From Bacillota bacterium (GTDB lineage: Bacteria; Bacillota; Clostridia; Christensenellales; Aristaeellaceae), in the NCBI GenBank assembly GCA_023396045.1, contig JAEWXD010000056.1, positions 1-17,920 of the forward strand: DNA of 17,920 bases, written 5' to 3'. Positions within the stretch are counted from its first letter, which is position 1. The number at the start of each line of letters is the position of its first letter. Shown in pieces: positions 7,951-14,717 of this stretch. The notes below the pieces were generated by a model. The model was not told where the DNA came from. It did no database searches and saw only the letters and a program-made list of their open reading frames with translations. A program made the translations under genes and the position numbers.

Positions 7951-7979
7951 ACTATATCAAATAGCAAGAATATAAGCAA
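7951..7979 (-). promoter_or_regulatory. Candidate promoter of the amylosucrase gene
   Basis: On the minus strand, TTGCTT (7979-7974) lies 17 bases before TATAGT (7956-7951), with the ATG about 34 bases further on. Match to consensus is 4 of 6 and 5 of 6. No clear operator was seen beside it. Confidence 0.55.
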
Positions 7980-8107
7980 TGGAATTGTATTGTTTTAGGG
8001 GATTTTGTACGATATACTTAAATAATATTATAAAACTATATATGATATTTATTTTTACAAATAACATTCTATAAAATCGCCCTCTGAAAAACGATTATGT
8101 ATATATG

Positions 8108-8116
8108 TGTTATAAT
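8108..8116 (+). promoter_or_regulatory. Extended -10 promoter of the decayed hicAB module
   Basis: TGTTATAAT is a perfect extended -10 (hexamer 8111-8116). The -35 position shows no good match. It lies 20 bases before the hicA remnant start and appears intact although both genes behind it are broken. The 7980-8107 stretch before it is A/T-rich and shows nothing else I can support. Confidence 0.55.
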
Positions 8117-8136
8117 ATAAAAACTTGGAGAGCATT

Positions 8137-8310
8137 GTGAGTGATTTTACCAAAATTACTCATTAAAGATGGGTGGAAAGAAGTTAAATAATTGAAATCT
8201 ATATATTTTGAAAAAAGATAATATTTGCAGTACTACTACATAGATATTCAGAATTATTCAATGACATTATGTAAAGAACAGGTTTGAAATCACCAATGAA
8301 GAATTATTAG
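8137..8310 (+). pseudogene. hicA: hicA toxin pseudogene (mRNA interferase remnant)
   Basis: A GTG at 8137 sits 6 bases after GGAG, but its frame stops after nine codons. Shifting frame, 8147-8188 reads LPKLLIKDGWKEVK, the N-terminal signature of HicA, and then meets TAA. Further pieces follow in other frames: a SIYFEK-like echo of the GSHYQFEK catalytic-histidine region near 8198-8215, then SELFNDIM, a TAA, and RTGLK (8275-8289), matching the end of HicA. The last frame stops at 8308-8310, overlapping the hicB ribosome site exactly as in intact hicAB operons. HicA toxins are small double-stranded-RNA-binding-fold RNases. At least two frameshifts, internal stops and the lost histidine region make this inactive. 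The identification rests on order and motifs, not on alignment. Confidence 0.7.
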
Positions 8311-8320
8311 GAGTAATAGT

Positions 8321-8625
8321 ATGAAATTTATTATATAGCACAATTTTATTGCGAAGATGATGCATATTGAGTGAAATTTCCAGACATAGATGGTTGCTAT
8401 TTACAAGGTACCACTATTGACGAAGCCGTTGCAAACGCTCAAGAAGCTTTACAAGGGCATCTGAAGATATTATTGGAGTCGGGCGAAAAATTTATTCCGC
8501 CAACACATATGAATAAAATAAATATGGAAGGAACAAGCTTTGCAAGTTATGTTTCTTGTGATGTAGATTTGGTAAATATTCAAAAAAGTGAAAAAGACGT
8601 TAATTATTCCTGCACAGCAGAATGA
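8321..8625 (+). pseudogene. hicB: hicB antitoxin pseudogene
   Basis: ATG 8321 has AGGAG 7 bases upstream and reads MKFII before a TAG. One base is missing between 8329 and 8341. From 8341 the frame reads QFYCEDDAY, meets TGA at 8368-8370, and continues VKFPDIDGCYLQGTTIDEAVANAQEALQ with a ~45-residue tail to 8625. Put together, this is a ~101-residue HicB-like antitoxin with its typical FPDIDGCYxQGxTxxEAxxNAxEAL core. The 84-codon piece from GTG 8371 is open but has no ribosome site, so it is unlikely to be made efficiently. HicB normally neutralises HicA and represses its own promoter; with hicA broken as well, the module is dead. Confidence 0.8.
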
Positions 8626-8705
8626 TAGGGCTATGGAATTAAACATTAACTCTTCTCAAACTTTATAAGAAGCATTCTTATTTAATTTATTTGCTTACAT
8701 TTCTC

Positions 8706-8738
8706 AAAAAAAGAAGACTGCACTTGGCAGTCTTTTTT
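8706..8738 (-). terminator. Bidirectional terminator after tRNA-Ser
   Basis: An 8-bp stem, AAGACTGC (8714-8721) with GCAGTCTT (8727-8734), is extended by a G-T and A-T pairs, with a T run on either strand (A run 8706-8712, T run 8733-8738). It ends the minus-strand tRNA-Ser transcript 5 bases after the CCA and can also end plus-strand transcripts coming from the hicAB ruin. Confidence 0.88.
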
Positions 8739-8742
8739 AGTT

Positions 8743-8834
8743 TGGCGGAGACGGTGGGATTCGAACCCACGTGGCGCTTAACACGCCAAAACGATTTCGA
8801 ATCGTTCTCGTTACAACCTCTTCGATACGTCTCC
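8743..8834 (-). tRNA. tRNA-Ser (anticodon CGA)
   Basis: This 92-nt class II tRNA has acceptor GGAGACG/CGTCTCC, anticodon stem AACGA/TCGTT with loop TTCGAAA, a long variable arm (TGGCG..CGCCA core), T-loop TTCGAAT, discriminator G and encoded CCA. Its 5' end lies inside the upstream protein gene, so it is probably processed from that operon's transcript; I see no convincing promoter of its own. Confidence 0.96.
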
Positions 8835-9290
8835 AATGCTATATTTACATACAAAGCGATCAAACAGTTCAAAGTCTACTGTATCACCTTGTGTAAAATC
8901 AAATGTTTTATGTATATCCATATAACACAGCACAGTGTTATTGCCGTGGATATCTTTACCTGTTTTTACAATGATTTCAAAGCAATCCATACCATCACGC
9001 TGCAGCACTTCGGTGCCTATGCATAACACTTCCCCTTGTAAAGTGCGTTTTCTGCCATCTATAAACAGTGCAAGGTTTTGTATGTAGCGCCATTGTGGCA
9101 TCAATAGCATGGAAATATAAAATATGGCAAAAAATCCCAATATACATGTAGCCAATATGCTTGCCCATTGCAAACGATACACAAAACTCGTTACTATTAA
9201 CGCAAGTAGAATAAGTGCAATGCAAATAAATAACAGCATTGCACTTTTTAATTTATTTTGGCTTTTTGTAATATCTTCTTTGCTATACAT
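8811..9290 (-). CDS. Two-TM protein of unknown function, 3' end overlapping tRNA-Ser
   Basis: This 159-residue protein has two membrane helices (about 16-37 and 43-64) and a C-terminal ~90-residue soluble part rich in beta-prone stretches (EVLCIGTEVL, CFEIIVKTGK, NTVLCYMDI, DTVDFELFDRFVCKY). I recognise no family. Its ATG shares a base with the stop of the preceding gene (TAATG) and has no good ribosome site of its own, so translation is probably coupled. The last seven codons and stop lie inside the tRNA-Ser gene: codon 153 is exactly the first three bases of the mature tRNA. The frame is open throughout and sits in an operon, which supports it as real, but the overlap is unusual. Confidence 0.7.
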   Translation of the reverse strand: MYSKEDITKSQNKLKSAMLLFICIALILLALIVTSFVYRLQWASILATCILGFFAIFYISMLLMPQWRYIQNLALFIDGRKRTLQGEVLCIGTEVLQRDGMDCFEIIVKTGKDIHGNNTVLCYMDIHKTFDFTQGDTVDFELFDRFVCKYSIGDVSKRL

Positions 9291-10033
9291 TATCTTGGGC
9301 GAATAATAATAAATGGCGTTAATTCATCGCCTTGACCACTGGGGTTGTCTATCATGGCGTCTTGAATTTGGTTATCTGTGAGGGGGAAGCCTTTGCATTT
9401 TGCAAGCATATCCCTTTGAATATCGTTTGCATCCATAAGTACTACTGGAATACCGGTTTTAGCATACAAATCATCACATAATTCTTGTGCGTTTTCTGGG
9501 TTAATGAGCGCCAACTTCTTGTATACTTCAAAGCTGCTGCGGAAATAGAAACCATCTATACCGCCAACGCCTTTGCCACATACTTCATAGAATACGCCTT
9601 TTTTGCCGAAGGGTTTGGTTACAGCACTCAAAAATGCAGCAAGCAATACACGTGGTAGGCCGACCATATCAATTACCAATTGCAATTTGTGTGGTTCGTG
9701 CATACCTACACCGGTGTGGTTAATACCGGCAAAGCGCCACATAAGGTTAGCCCAAAAGCCGGGCTTCACATCTTTAATATCACGCACACTTTTTACGCAC
9801 ATGCACATTACCTTTGCGCCAAAGCTCAACATATCGCCTTCTTGGTACAGTGGGCGAACATATTTTTCTACCAATTCAGCTTGGTCTTCGCCAACGGCTA
9901 CAAAGTGGGTTTGCACTGCAAACCTATCGTATTGTTTGCCGTCTGCACCGGTTACAGTGCCACGATCAAAATATACAATACCGTTTTTTTCTCTTCTTTG
10001 TTCTTCTAAGTTTCTGCTTGGAATAATGCCCAT
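9290..10033 (-). CDS. Coenzyme F420-0:L-glutamate ligase-like protein
   Basis: The 247-residue cytoplasmic protein resembles the F420 ligase domain (CofE/FbiB family), which adds glutamate to F420-0 in methanogens and actinobacteria. Supporting segments are YQEGDMLSFGAKVMCM (the GDVLVVTQKI-type strand), GKGVGGIDGFY, and GIPVVLMDANDIQRDML, equivalent to the VVIDANDL motif. Clostridia carry such homologues without a recognised F420 pathway, so the acceptor is unknown; ligation of glutamate or another amino acid to some cofactor is only a family-based guess. Start ATG 10033 has AGGAG 6 bases upstream, overlapping the TAG of the helicase gene, and the stop overlaps the next start. It is the middle gene of a helicase / ligase-like / two-TM / tRNA-Ser operon. 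Confidence 0.7.
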   Translation of the reverse strand: MGIIPSRNLEEQRREKNGIVYFDRGTVTGADGKQYDRFAVQTHFVAVGEDQAELVEKYVRPLYQEGDMLSFGAKVMCMCVKSVRDIKDVKPGFWANLMWRFAGINHTGVGMHEPHKLQLVIDMVGLPRVLLAAFLSAVTKPFGKKGVFYEVCGKGVGGIDGFYFRSSFEVYKKLALINPENAQELCDDLYAKTGIPVVLMDANDIQRDMLAKCKGFPLTDNQIQDAMIDNPSGQGDELTPFIIIRPR

Positions 10034-10042
10034 CGTAAACTC

Positions 10043-11203
10043 CTATATTGTTTCAAAAAATGCTTGGTTTTCTTTATTTACCAATACGCCATAGCTATTA
10101 AAATGCAGGGCGAGTGGCTCCGCACTGATATAGCGTAAAATGTCTTGCATACGGAACTTTTCTCTAAAATTGATTAACGAAAAAGCTACACCATATTTTT
10201 TGGCTCTGCCCGTTCTACCTATGCGGTGCAAGTAGTATTCGTTTTCGTTGGGTAAGTCGTAATTGATTACGGCTTCCACATCATCTACATCAATACCACG
10301 GGCAGCAACATCTGTTGCTATCAGTAGGGGGAACTTGCCTTTTTTATATTTATCCATTACTACACTGCGTTTGCTTTGTGGCATATCGCCGTGTAAGCAA
10401 TCGCAGGCATAGCCTTGTTTTTCTATCATCAAACGCAGTTTTTCACACATTACCTTGGTATTGGTAAATACAATCATTCTGTCAAACCTGCAGGAATCCA
10501 GCAAGTATAACAAGCTTTCAAACTTGTCTTCACAATCTATAATGTATTCGGTGATTTTCGGCTTATTGTCTAAGGTAGCTTCTACAGTGATTTCAACAGG
10601 GTTGTATAAATACTTCCAGGCAATATTCATTACTTCTACATTGCTTGTGGCAGAAAAAAGTACCAATTGACGATCTTTGCTTGTGCATTCAATAATAGAG
10701 CTTACATCTTTTACAAAGCCCATATTGAGCATTTCGTCTGCTTCATCAAGCACCAAGGTGTGTACTGCACGTAAATCCAGTGCCTTACGGCCAATTAAAT
10801 CACGCACTCTGCCAGGTGTACCTATGATAATTTGTGGGCTTTGACCTAAGCGCTGTATTTGCTTTTTAATGGGCATACCGCCACAGATGACTGCAATTTT
10901 TAAACCCTTGATGTATTTGCCAAGTGCCGTCATTTCTTCAGCAATTTGCATGGCAAGTTCTCTTGTGGGGCAAAGTACCAACTCTTGCACATCTTTGGAT
11001 TCTAAGTTTACATATTCCAACATGGGTATAGAAAAAGCCAGTGTTTTGCCTGTGCCTGTGGGTGCCAAGGCAATGCAGTCTTTCCCATCCATCAGGTGAG
11101 GTAGGGTACGTGCCTGCACATCGGTTAACGCAGTAAAGCCCATTTCTTTAATGGCTTTGCGCACTTCTTGGCTTATATTATGTTGATTCAGTATTTCTTG
11201 CAT
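10043..11203 (-). CDS. DEAD-box ATP-dependent RNA helicase
   Basis: The 386-residue enzyme contains both RecA-like domains and little else, so it is shorter than CshA/DeaD types with RNA-binding tails. Motifs in order: Q motif (Phe23, Gln30), Walker A APTGTGKT 47-54, Ib PTRELA 79-84, GTPGR 128-132, DEAD 153-156, SAT 184-186, ATDVAARGID 296-305 and HRIGRTGR 326-333. Such helicases unwind short RNA duplexes in ribosome assembly, mRNA decay or cold adaptation. AAAGGAG lies 8 bases before the ATG. It is first in a minus-strand operon that ends in tRNA-Ser, and is driven by a near-consensus promoter abutting that of the divergent hydrolase gene. Confidence 0.96.
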   Translation of the reverse strand: MQEILNQHNISQEVRKAIKEMGFTALTDVQARTLPHLMDGKDCIALAPTGTGKTLAFSIPMLEYVNLESKDVQELVLCPTRELAMQIAEEMTALGKYIKGLKIAVICGGMPIKKQIQRLGQSPQIIIGTPGRVRDLIGRKALDLRAVHTLVLDEADEMLNMGFVKDVSSIIECTSKDRQLVLFSATSNVEVMNIAWKYLYNPVEITVEATLDNKPKITEYIIDCEDKFESLLYLLDSCRFDRMIVFTNTKVMCEKLRLMIEKQGYACDCLHGDMPQSKRSVVMDKYKKGKFPLLIATDVAARGIDVDDVEAVINYDLPNENEYYLHRIGRTGRAKKYGVAFSLINFREKFRMQDILRYISAEPLALHFNSYGVLVNKENQAFFETI

Positions 11204-11231
11204 TCGGCTTTCTCCTTTAATAATCTTTGCT

Positions 11232-11260
11232 ATTATACCACAATTTAAAACGCTTTACAA
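11232..11260 (-). promoter_or_regulatory. Promoter of the helicase operon
   Basis: On the minus strand, TTGTAA (11260-11255), a 17-base spacer and perfect TATAAT (11237-11232) precede the helicase ATG by about 28 bases. The -35 box touches the -35 box of the divergent promoter. Confidence 0.85.
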
Positions 11261-11289
11261 TTGACATACATACCGTGTTTTTCTATAAT
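11261..11289 (+). promoter_or_regulatory. Consensus promoter of the hydrolase / alcohol dehydrogenase pair
   Basis: Perfect TTGACA (11261-11266), a 17-base spacer and perfect TATAAT (11284-11289) lie 30 bases before the ATG. This is as close to the housekeeping sigma-factor ideal as any site in the window. Confidence 0.92.
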
Positions 11290-11318
11290 AAAAGTACATT
11301 ATAAAAGAGGTGTATAGC

Positions 11319-12233
11319 ATGGAAAAATCTAAATCGGTTATTTGTTCTACCACAAAACAAAAGGTTATTTTATGTAAATGGATTCCAGAAAATCCTAAAG
11401 CAATTGTACAAATTATACATGGCATGGCAGAGCATATAGAACGCTACGACGAATTTGCAAGCTTTTTGGCAAACCATGGCTATGCAGTGGTGGGTGCAAA
11501 CCACCCCGGCCATGGCGAAACCGTAGAAGTCAAAGGCTATTTTGCGAAAGAAGATGGCTGGCAAAAAGTGTTGGATGATATTCATCATATTCGCATAGAT
11601 ATGCAAAAAGAATTCCCCAATATTCCTTATTTTATGTTTGGGCATAGCATGGGTAGCTTTTTACTGCGTAGCTATCTGCAAGAACATTGTTGTGGTATTA
11701 CTGGTGCGGTTATCAGTGGCACTGGTTATCAAGCACCTGCATTGGTACATATTGGTTCTTTGATTGCCCATACCCAAGTATTGTTTGGTGGCGATAAAAA
11801 ACCTTCTCATTTGTTGAACAATATGTCTTTTAAAGCCTTTAATAAAACCGTTGCAAACCCAAAAACTGATTTTGACTGGCTTAGCCGTGATGAACATGAA
11901 GTAGATAAATATATAGCAGATCCTTACTGTGGCTTTCCTTTTACAGCAGGTGGCTTCAAAGACTTTTTCTCTGGTTTAAAGCGCATTGCCAACGAAAAAG
12001 GCTACAAAAACACTTGTAAAACTACACCTTTGTTCTTTGTGTCTGGCGCATGCGACCCTGTAGGGAATATGGGGTGTGGTGTAAAATGTGTATTTGGTCA
12101 TTATAAAAAACTCGGTTTTCAAAATGCAAGCTATAAGCTATATGAAGGTGCAAGGCATGAAATTTTAAATGAGATAAACCGTCAGGAAGTCTTTGGCGAT
12201 ATCTTACAGTTTTTGGAGAATATTGTATGTTAG
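11319..12233 (+). CDS. Alpha/beta hydrolase, monoacylglycerol-lipase-like (serine aminopeptidase S33 type)
   Basis: The start ATG 11319 is taken because the in-frame GTG at 11310 is part of the AGAGGTG ribosome site. The 304-residue cytoplasmic protein shows the lysophospholipase/monoacylglycerol lipase pattern: oxyanion strand IVQIIHGMAEHIERYDEFA, VVGANHPGHGET, nucleophile elbow FGHSMGS with Ser110, acid in SGACDPVG (Asp246) and histidine in EGARHEIL (His280). The triad is complete. It probably splits short ester-linked lipids or similar esters. The last seven bases overlap the start of the alcohol dehydrogenase gene, so the two are made together, perhaps with the hydrolase releasing an alcohol or aldehyde precursor; that link is inferred from position only. 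Confidence 0.88.
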   Translation: MEKSKSVICSTTKQKVILCKWIPENPKAIVQIIHGMAEHIERYDEFASFLANHGYAVVGANHPGHGETVEVKGYFAKEDGWQKVLDDIHHIRIDMQKEFPNIPYFMFGHSMGSFLLRSYLQEHCCGITGAVISGTGYQAPALVHIGSLIAHTQVLFGGDKKPSHLLNNMSFKAFNKTVANPKTDFDWLSRDEHEVDKYIADPYCGFPFTAGGFKDFFSGLKRIANEKGYKNTCKTTPLFFVSGACDPVGNMGCGVKCVFGHYKKLGFQNASYKLYEGARHEILNEINRQEVFGDILQFLENIVC

Positions 12234-13399
12234 ATTTTCAATTTTACAGCCCAACACAAGTGGTGTTTGGCAAACAAAGCTTGGCACAGTTGCCAAATCA
12301 ATTACAAAAGCAAGGTGCAAAACATGTGCTTTTGCATTATGGTATGGGTAGCGTGCAAAAAAGTGGTTTGCTTGATAAAACCATCGCTTTATTAGCACAA
12401 ACAGGCGTGCAATATACCCTGTTAGGTGGTGTGCGCCCGAATCCCGTGGTTAGCCTTTGCCGTGAAGGCGTTGCTTTATGCAAAGCAAAAAACATAGACT
12501 TTATATTGGCATTGGGTGGTGGCAGCGTGTTGGACTCTGCAAAAGCCATCGCCGTTGGCACATACATAGAAGAAGATATTTGGGATATTTATCAAAAAGC
12601 CATTGTGCCACAAAAAGCTTTGCCACTTGGCTGTATATTAACTCTTTCTGCCACCGGTAGTGAACTTAGCAGTCGTTCCGTTGTTTCCAATGATGAAAGC
12701 AACGCCAAACTTGGCATAGGTGCAGATGCCATTCGCCCCTTGTTTGCCATTATGAACCCAGAGCATACCTATAGTGTAAATCCTTGGCAAACGGCAAGTG
12801 GCACCATAGATATTTTAATGCATACCATAGAACGTTACTTTACCAAAACAAAAAATGTTGCTTTGGTAGATTCTATGGCAGAAGCTTTGATGCGCAATGT
12901 AATCAATGCGGGTAAAATTGCCTATCAAAATCCAGAAGACTATGAAGCAAGAGCAACGCTTATGTGGGCAGGATCTCTTTCCCATAATGATTTATTGGGG
13001 CTTGGCAGGCAACAGGATTGGGCTTGCCATAAGTTAGAACATGAAATGAGTGCTGTGGATACCACTATTACCCATGGTGCCGGCCTTGCGGTACTCTTTC
13101 CCCATTGGGCAAAATATGTAATGCATGAAGATTTGGATAGATTTATTCGCTTTGCAAAAGAAGTGTTTGGAATTCAAGGCGATGGCTTTAACAAAGAACA
13201 ATGGGCGCTTGCCGGCATTGAGGCCTTTGTAAACTATGCACAAAGCCTTGGCATGCCAAGCAATATGCGCTATTTTGGCCTTACAGAAGAAGATTGCTAC
13301 ACCATGGCAAAACGCTGCGCAGACTACTATAAAACCATTGGTGCATTTAAAGTGTTGCAGTATGAAGATATGCTGCAAATTTATAAAAATGCATTATAA
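12227..13399 (+). CDS. Iron-containing alcohol dehydrogenase (butanol dehydrogenase / YqhD type)
   Basis: The 390-residue cytoplasmic enzyme of the iron-type (group III) alcohol dehydrogenases reduces aldehydes to alcohols with NAD(P)H, typically late in fermentation. Visible are the nucleotide-binding GGGSVLDSAKAIA (97-109), TLSATGSELSSRSVV, and metal ligands Asp195 and His199 (SGTIDILMH), His268 (CHKLEHEMSA) and His283 (THGAGLAVLFPHW), spaced as in YqhD, YugJ and clostridial BdhA. Its ATG overlaps the hydrolase stop and has GGAG 8 bases upstream. Cofactor preference and natural substrate are not evident. A bidirectional terminator follows. Confidence 0.95.
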   Translation: MLDFQFYSPTQVVFGKQSLAQLPNQLQKQGAKHVLLHYGMGSVQKSGLLDKTIALLAQTGVQYTLLGGVRPNPVVSLCREGVALCKAKNIDFILALGGGSVLDSAKAIAVGTYIEEDIWDIYQKAIVPQKALPLGCILTLSATGSELSSRSVVSNDESNAKLGIGADAIRPLFAIMNPEHTYSVNPWQTASGTIDILMHTIERYFTKTKNVALVDSMAEALMRNVINAGKIAYQNPEDYEARATLMWAGSLSHNDLLGLGRQQDWACHKLEHEMSAVDTTITHGAGLAVLFPHWAKYVMHEDLDRFIRFAKEVFGIQGDGFNKEQWALAGIEAFVNYAQSLGMPSNMRYFGLTEEDCYTMAKRCADYYKTIGAFKVLQYEDMLQIYKNAL

Positions 13400-13403
13400 A
13401 ATA

Positions 13404-13424
13404 CAATCACAAGCTTTGTGATTG
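13404..13424. other. Small perfect hairpin after the alcohol dehydrogenase gene
   Basis: A 9-bp perfect stem (CAATCACAA with TTGTGATTG) has a 3-base loop. No T run follows on the plus strand, so alone it is not a typical terminator. It may be an mRNA 3'-end stabiliser or part of a tandem terminator with the next hairpin. Confidence 0.6.
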
Positions 13425-13425
13425 C

Positions 13426-13463
13426 AAAAAAACAGCCTCCTTGAAAAAGAAGGCTGCTTTTTT
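13426..13463. terminator. Bidirectional terminator between convergent operons
   Basis: A 10-bp stem with one C-A mismatch (13433-13442 with 13447-13456) and a GAAA loop is flanked by seven A on the left and six T on the right, so it serves both the alcohol dehydrogenase transcript and the minus-strand parAB operon. It overlaps the stop codon of the latter's last gene. Confidence 0.9.
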
Positions 13464-14709
13464 AATAAATGAAGGAAGAAATGATCCCCTCTAAATTGTC
13501 ATAAGATGTTTCGTACTTACTGATGTTTACAGGTTTTTGAATTTGCTCGATTTGGCCAATGCTTCTGCCCAAGTGTTCACGAATAATTTCATATTTTAAA
13601 GCACCGTTTTCATATACTGCAATATGAGGGTATTCTATCATATAGTTTACAAATTCTTCTAAAACGAAGTTCTTTAAATGCATTACAGCAGCTGCTGCTT
13701 CACCTACATAACGGAATACGCTTAAACGAATGCTAACACCTGTTAAATTGCTCTTGTCTAAAGTATCAGGGTATGGGTAGTCTTCAATTGGGAAACGGAA
13801 TACAAAACCATATCTCCATGCATTGTCCAAAAGCCATTTGCCGGCATCGTTATCGTTGATAGAACGCTTGGATATGTTGGCATCTTCTTTGTTGTAGAAA
13901 CCAATTTGTACAGCAAGGCCGGATTGGTACTCGCTTGTGCCGGGTACATTTACACGTTCTTTTGTTTTTTCAAACAAAATATCACCACTGTATTTTTCTG
14001 CCAGCTTTGTGCGTTGGTTATCAAACAATATAGTTTGGTCTGCTGTGCTACGGAATCCGGTGCGAACAATATAGTCGCCATGGCCTGCTTGCGCGGCATC
14101 GCTCAACATACGTTGCAAGGCATCCAAGGCAAGTGGCAGGGTGCGTACATTAAAGTCTTGTACCTGAATTTTGCTTGCACTTTCTTTACCAATGCTTTTG
14201 AGTTGCGGTTCAATAATGCTTTCATAGTCATCAGGTAATGCATTCAAGGCATTCACCACCATTAAACCACCCGTATAAAGTTCTGGTTTAGAAACTTGTG
14301 TTCCTTCTGCAAAATCAAGTGGAAAACCGGTAAGATCAACAATATCCCAACCTTCTTGTTTAGGCTGTGGACGTTCCACAGAAGTAATAACTTCAATGTC
14401 TTGCAGTAACTGTGCTTGTTGTGCAGCATAGTCGCTTGCAAGCTGTTCATTTTGTTCTGCAATCTTAGTGTTCTCTGTTTCTAACCATGAAGATTGCCTT
14501 TTAGTTGTAAGATAGGCTGCAAGTGCAAAAGCGCCTGTTAACAGTAAGAAAACAATTGCAATACAAGCTACAATAAGAATTGTTTTTTTGTAAGAAATAG
14601 CCTTTTTTTCTTTTTTTACATGGGCTTGTGGCTGTATGGGTTTTAGTTCCTCTATTACAGTTTCTTGCTCTGCGGGTGCTGTATAATTTTCAAAATCTCT
14701 ATTATCCAT
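13462..14709 (-). CDS. Membrane-anchored VanY-like pseudoenzyme, catalytic residues lost
   Basis: The 415-residue protein has a ~40-residue cytoplasmic N terminus, one membrane helix (about 42-67), a Gln/Glu/Ala-rich probable coiled coil (75-106) and an extracytoplasmic VanY-fold domain (~185-360). Fold landmarks survive: TGFRSTADQ matches the SxYRSxxxQ element of the two intact VanY paralogues in this operon, and the PGTSEYQSGLAVQ and TGVSIRLSVFRYVG stretches align without gaps to theirs. But the zinc ligand His is Tyr261, the ligand Asp is Gln268, the catalytic Glu is Arg328 and the last ligand His is Val331. It cannot work as a zinc carboxypeptidase. The frame is intact with a strong ribosome site (AGGAGG overlapping the parB stop), so it is kept, not decaying. 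A scaffold or activator role is inferred. Confidence 0.85.
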   Translation of the reverse strand: MDNRDFENYTAPAEQETVIEELKPIQPQAHVKKEKKAISYKKTILIVACIAIVFLLLTGAFALAAYLTTKRQSSWLETENTKIAEQNEQLASDYAAQQAQLLQDIEVITSVERPQPKQEGWDIVDLTGFPLDFAEGTQVSKPELYTGGLMVVNALNALPDDYESIIEPQLKSIGKESASKIQVQDFNVRTLPLALDALQRMLSDAAQAGHGDYIVRTGFRSTADQTILFDNQRTKLAEKYSGDILFEKTKERVNVPGTSEYQSGLAVQIGFYNKEDANISKRSINDNDAGKWLLDNAWRYGFVFRFPIEDYPYPDTLDKSNLTGVSIRLSVFRYVGEAAAAVMHLKNFVLEEFVNYMIEYPHIAVYENGALKYEIIREHLGRSIGQIEQIQKPVNISKYETSYDNLEGIISSFIY

Positions 14710-14717
14710 AGTGCCTC

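Noticed and set aside
8040..8834. Genomic island integrated at tRNA-Ser (hicAB as cargo)
   Set aside because: No integrase and no second copy of the tRNA 3' end was found on the other side of the A/T-rich stretch.
13404..13424. First hairpin after the alcohol dehydrogenase gene as an independent terminator
   Set aside because: No T run follows; the second hairpin at 13433-13456 with T runs on both strands is the likely terminator.
14365..14381. Palindrome CTGTGGA-CGT-TCCACAG near parB, considered as parS
   Set aside because: The parS consensus TGTTTCACGTGAAACA has the half-sites in the other order and an even centre; this one lies in codons for SVERPQP and is best taken as chance. No acceptable parS was seen elsewhere in the window by eye.
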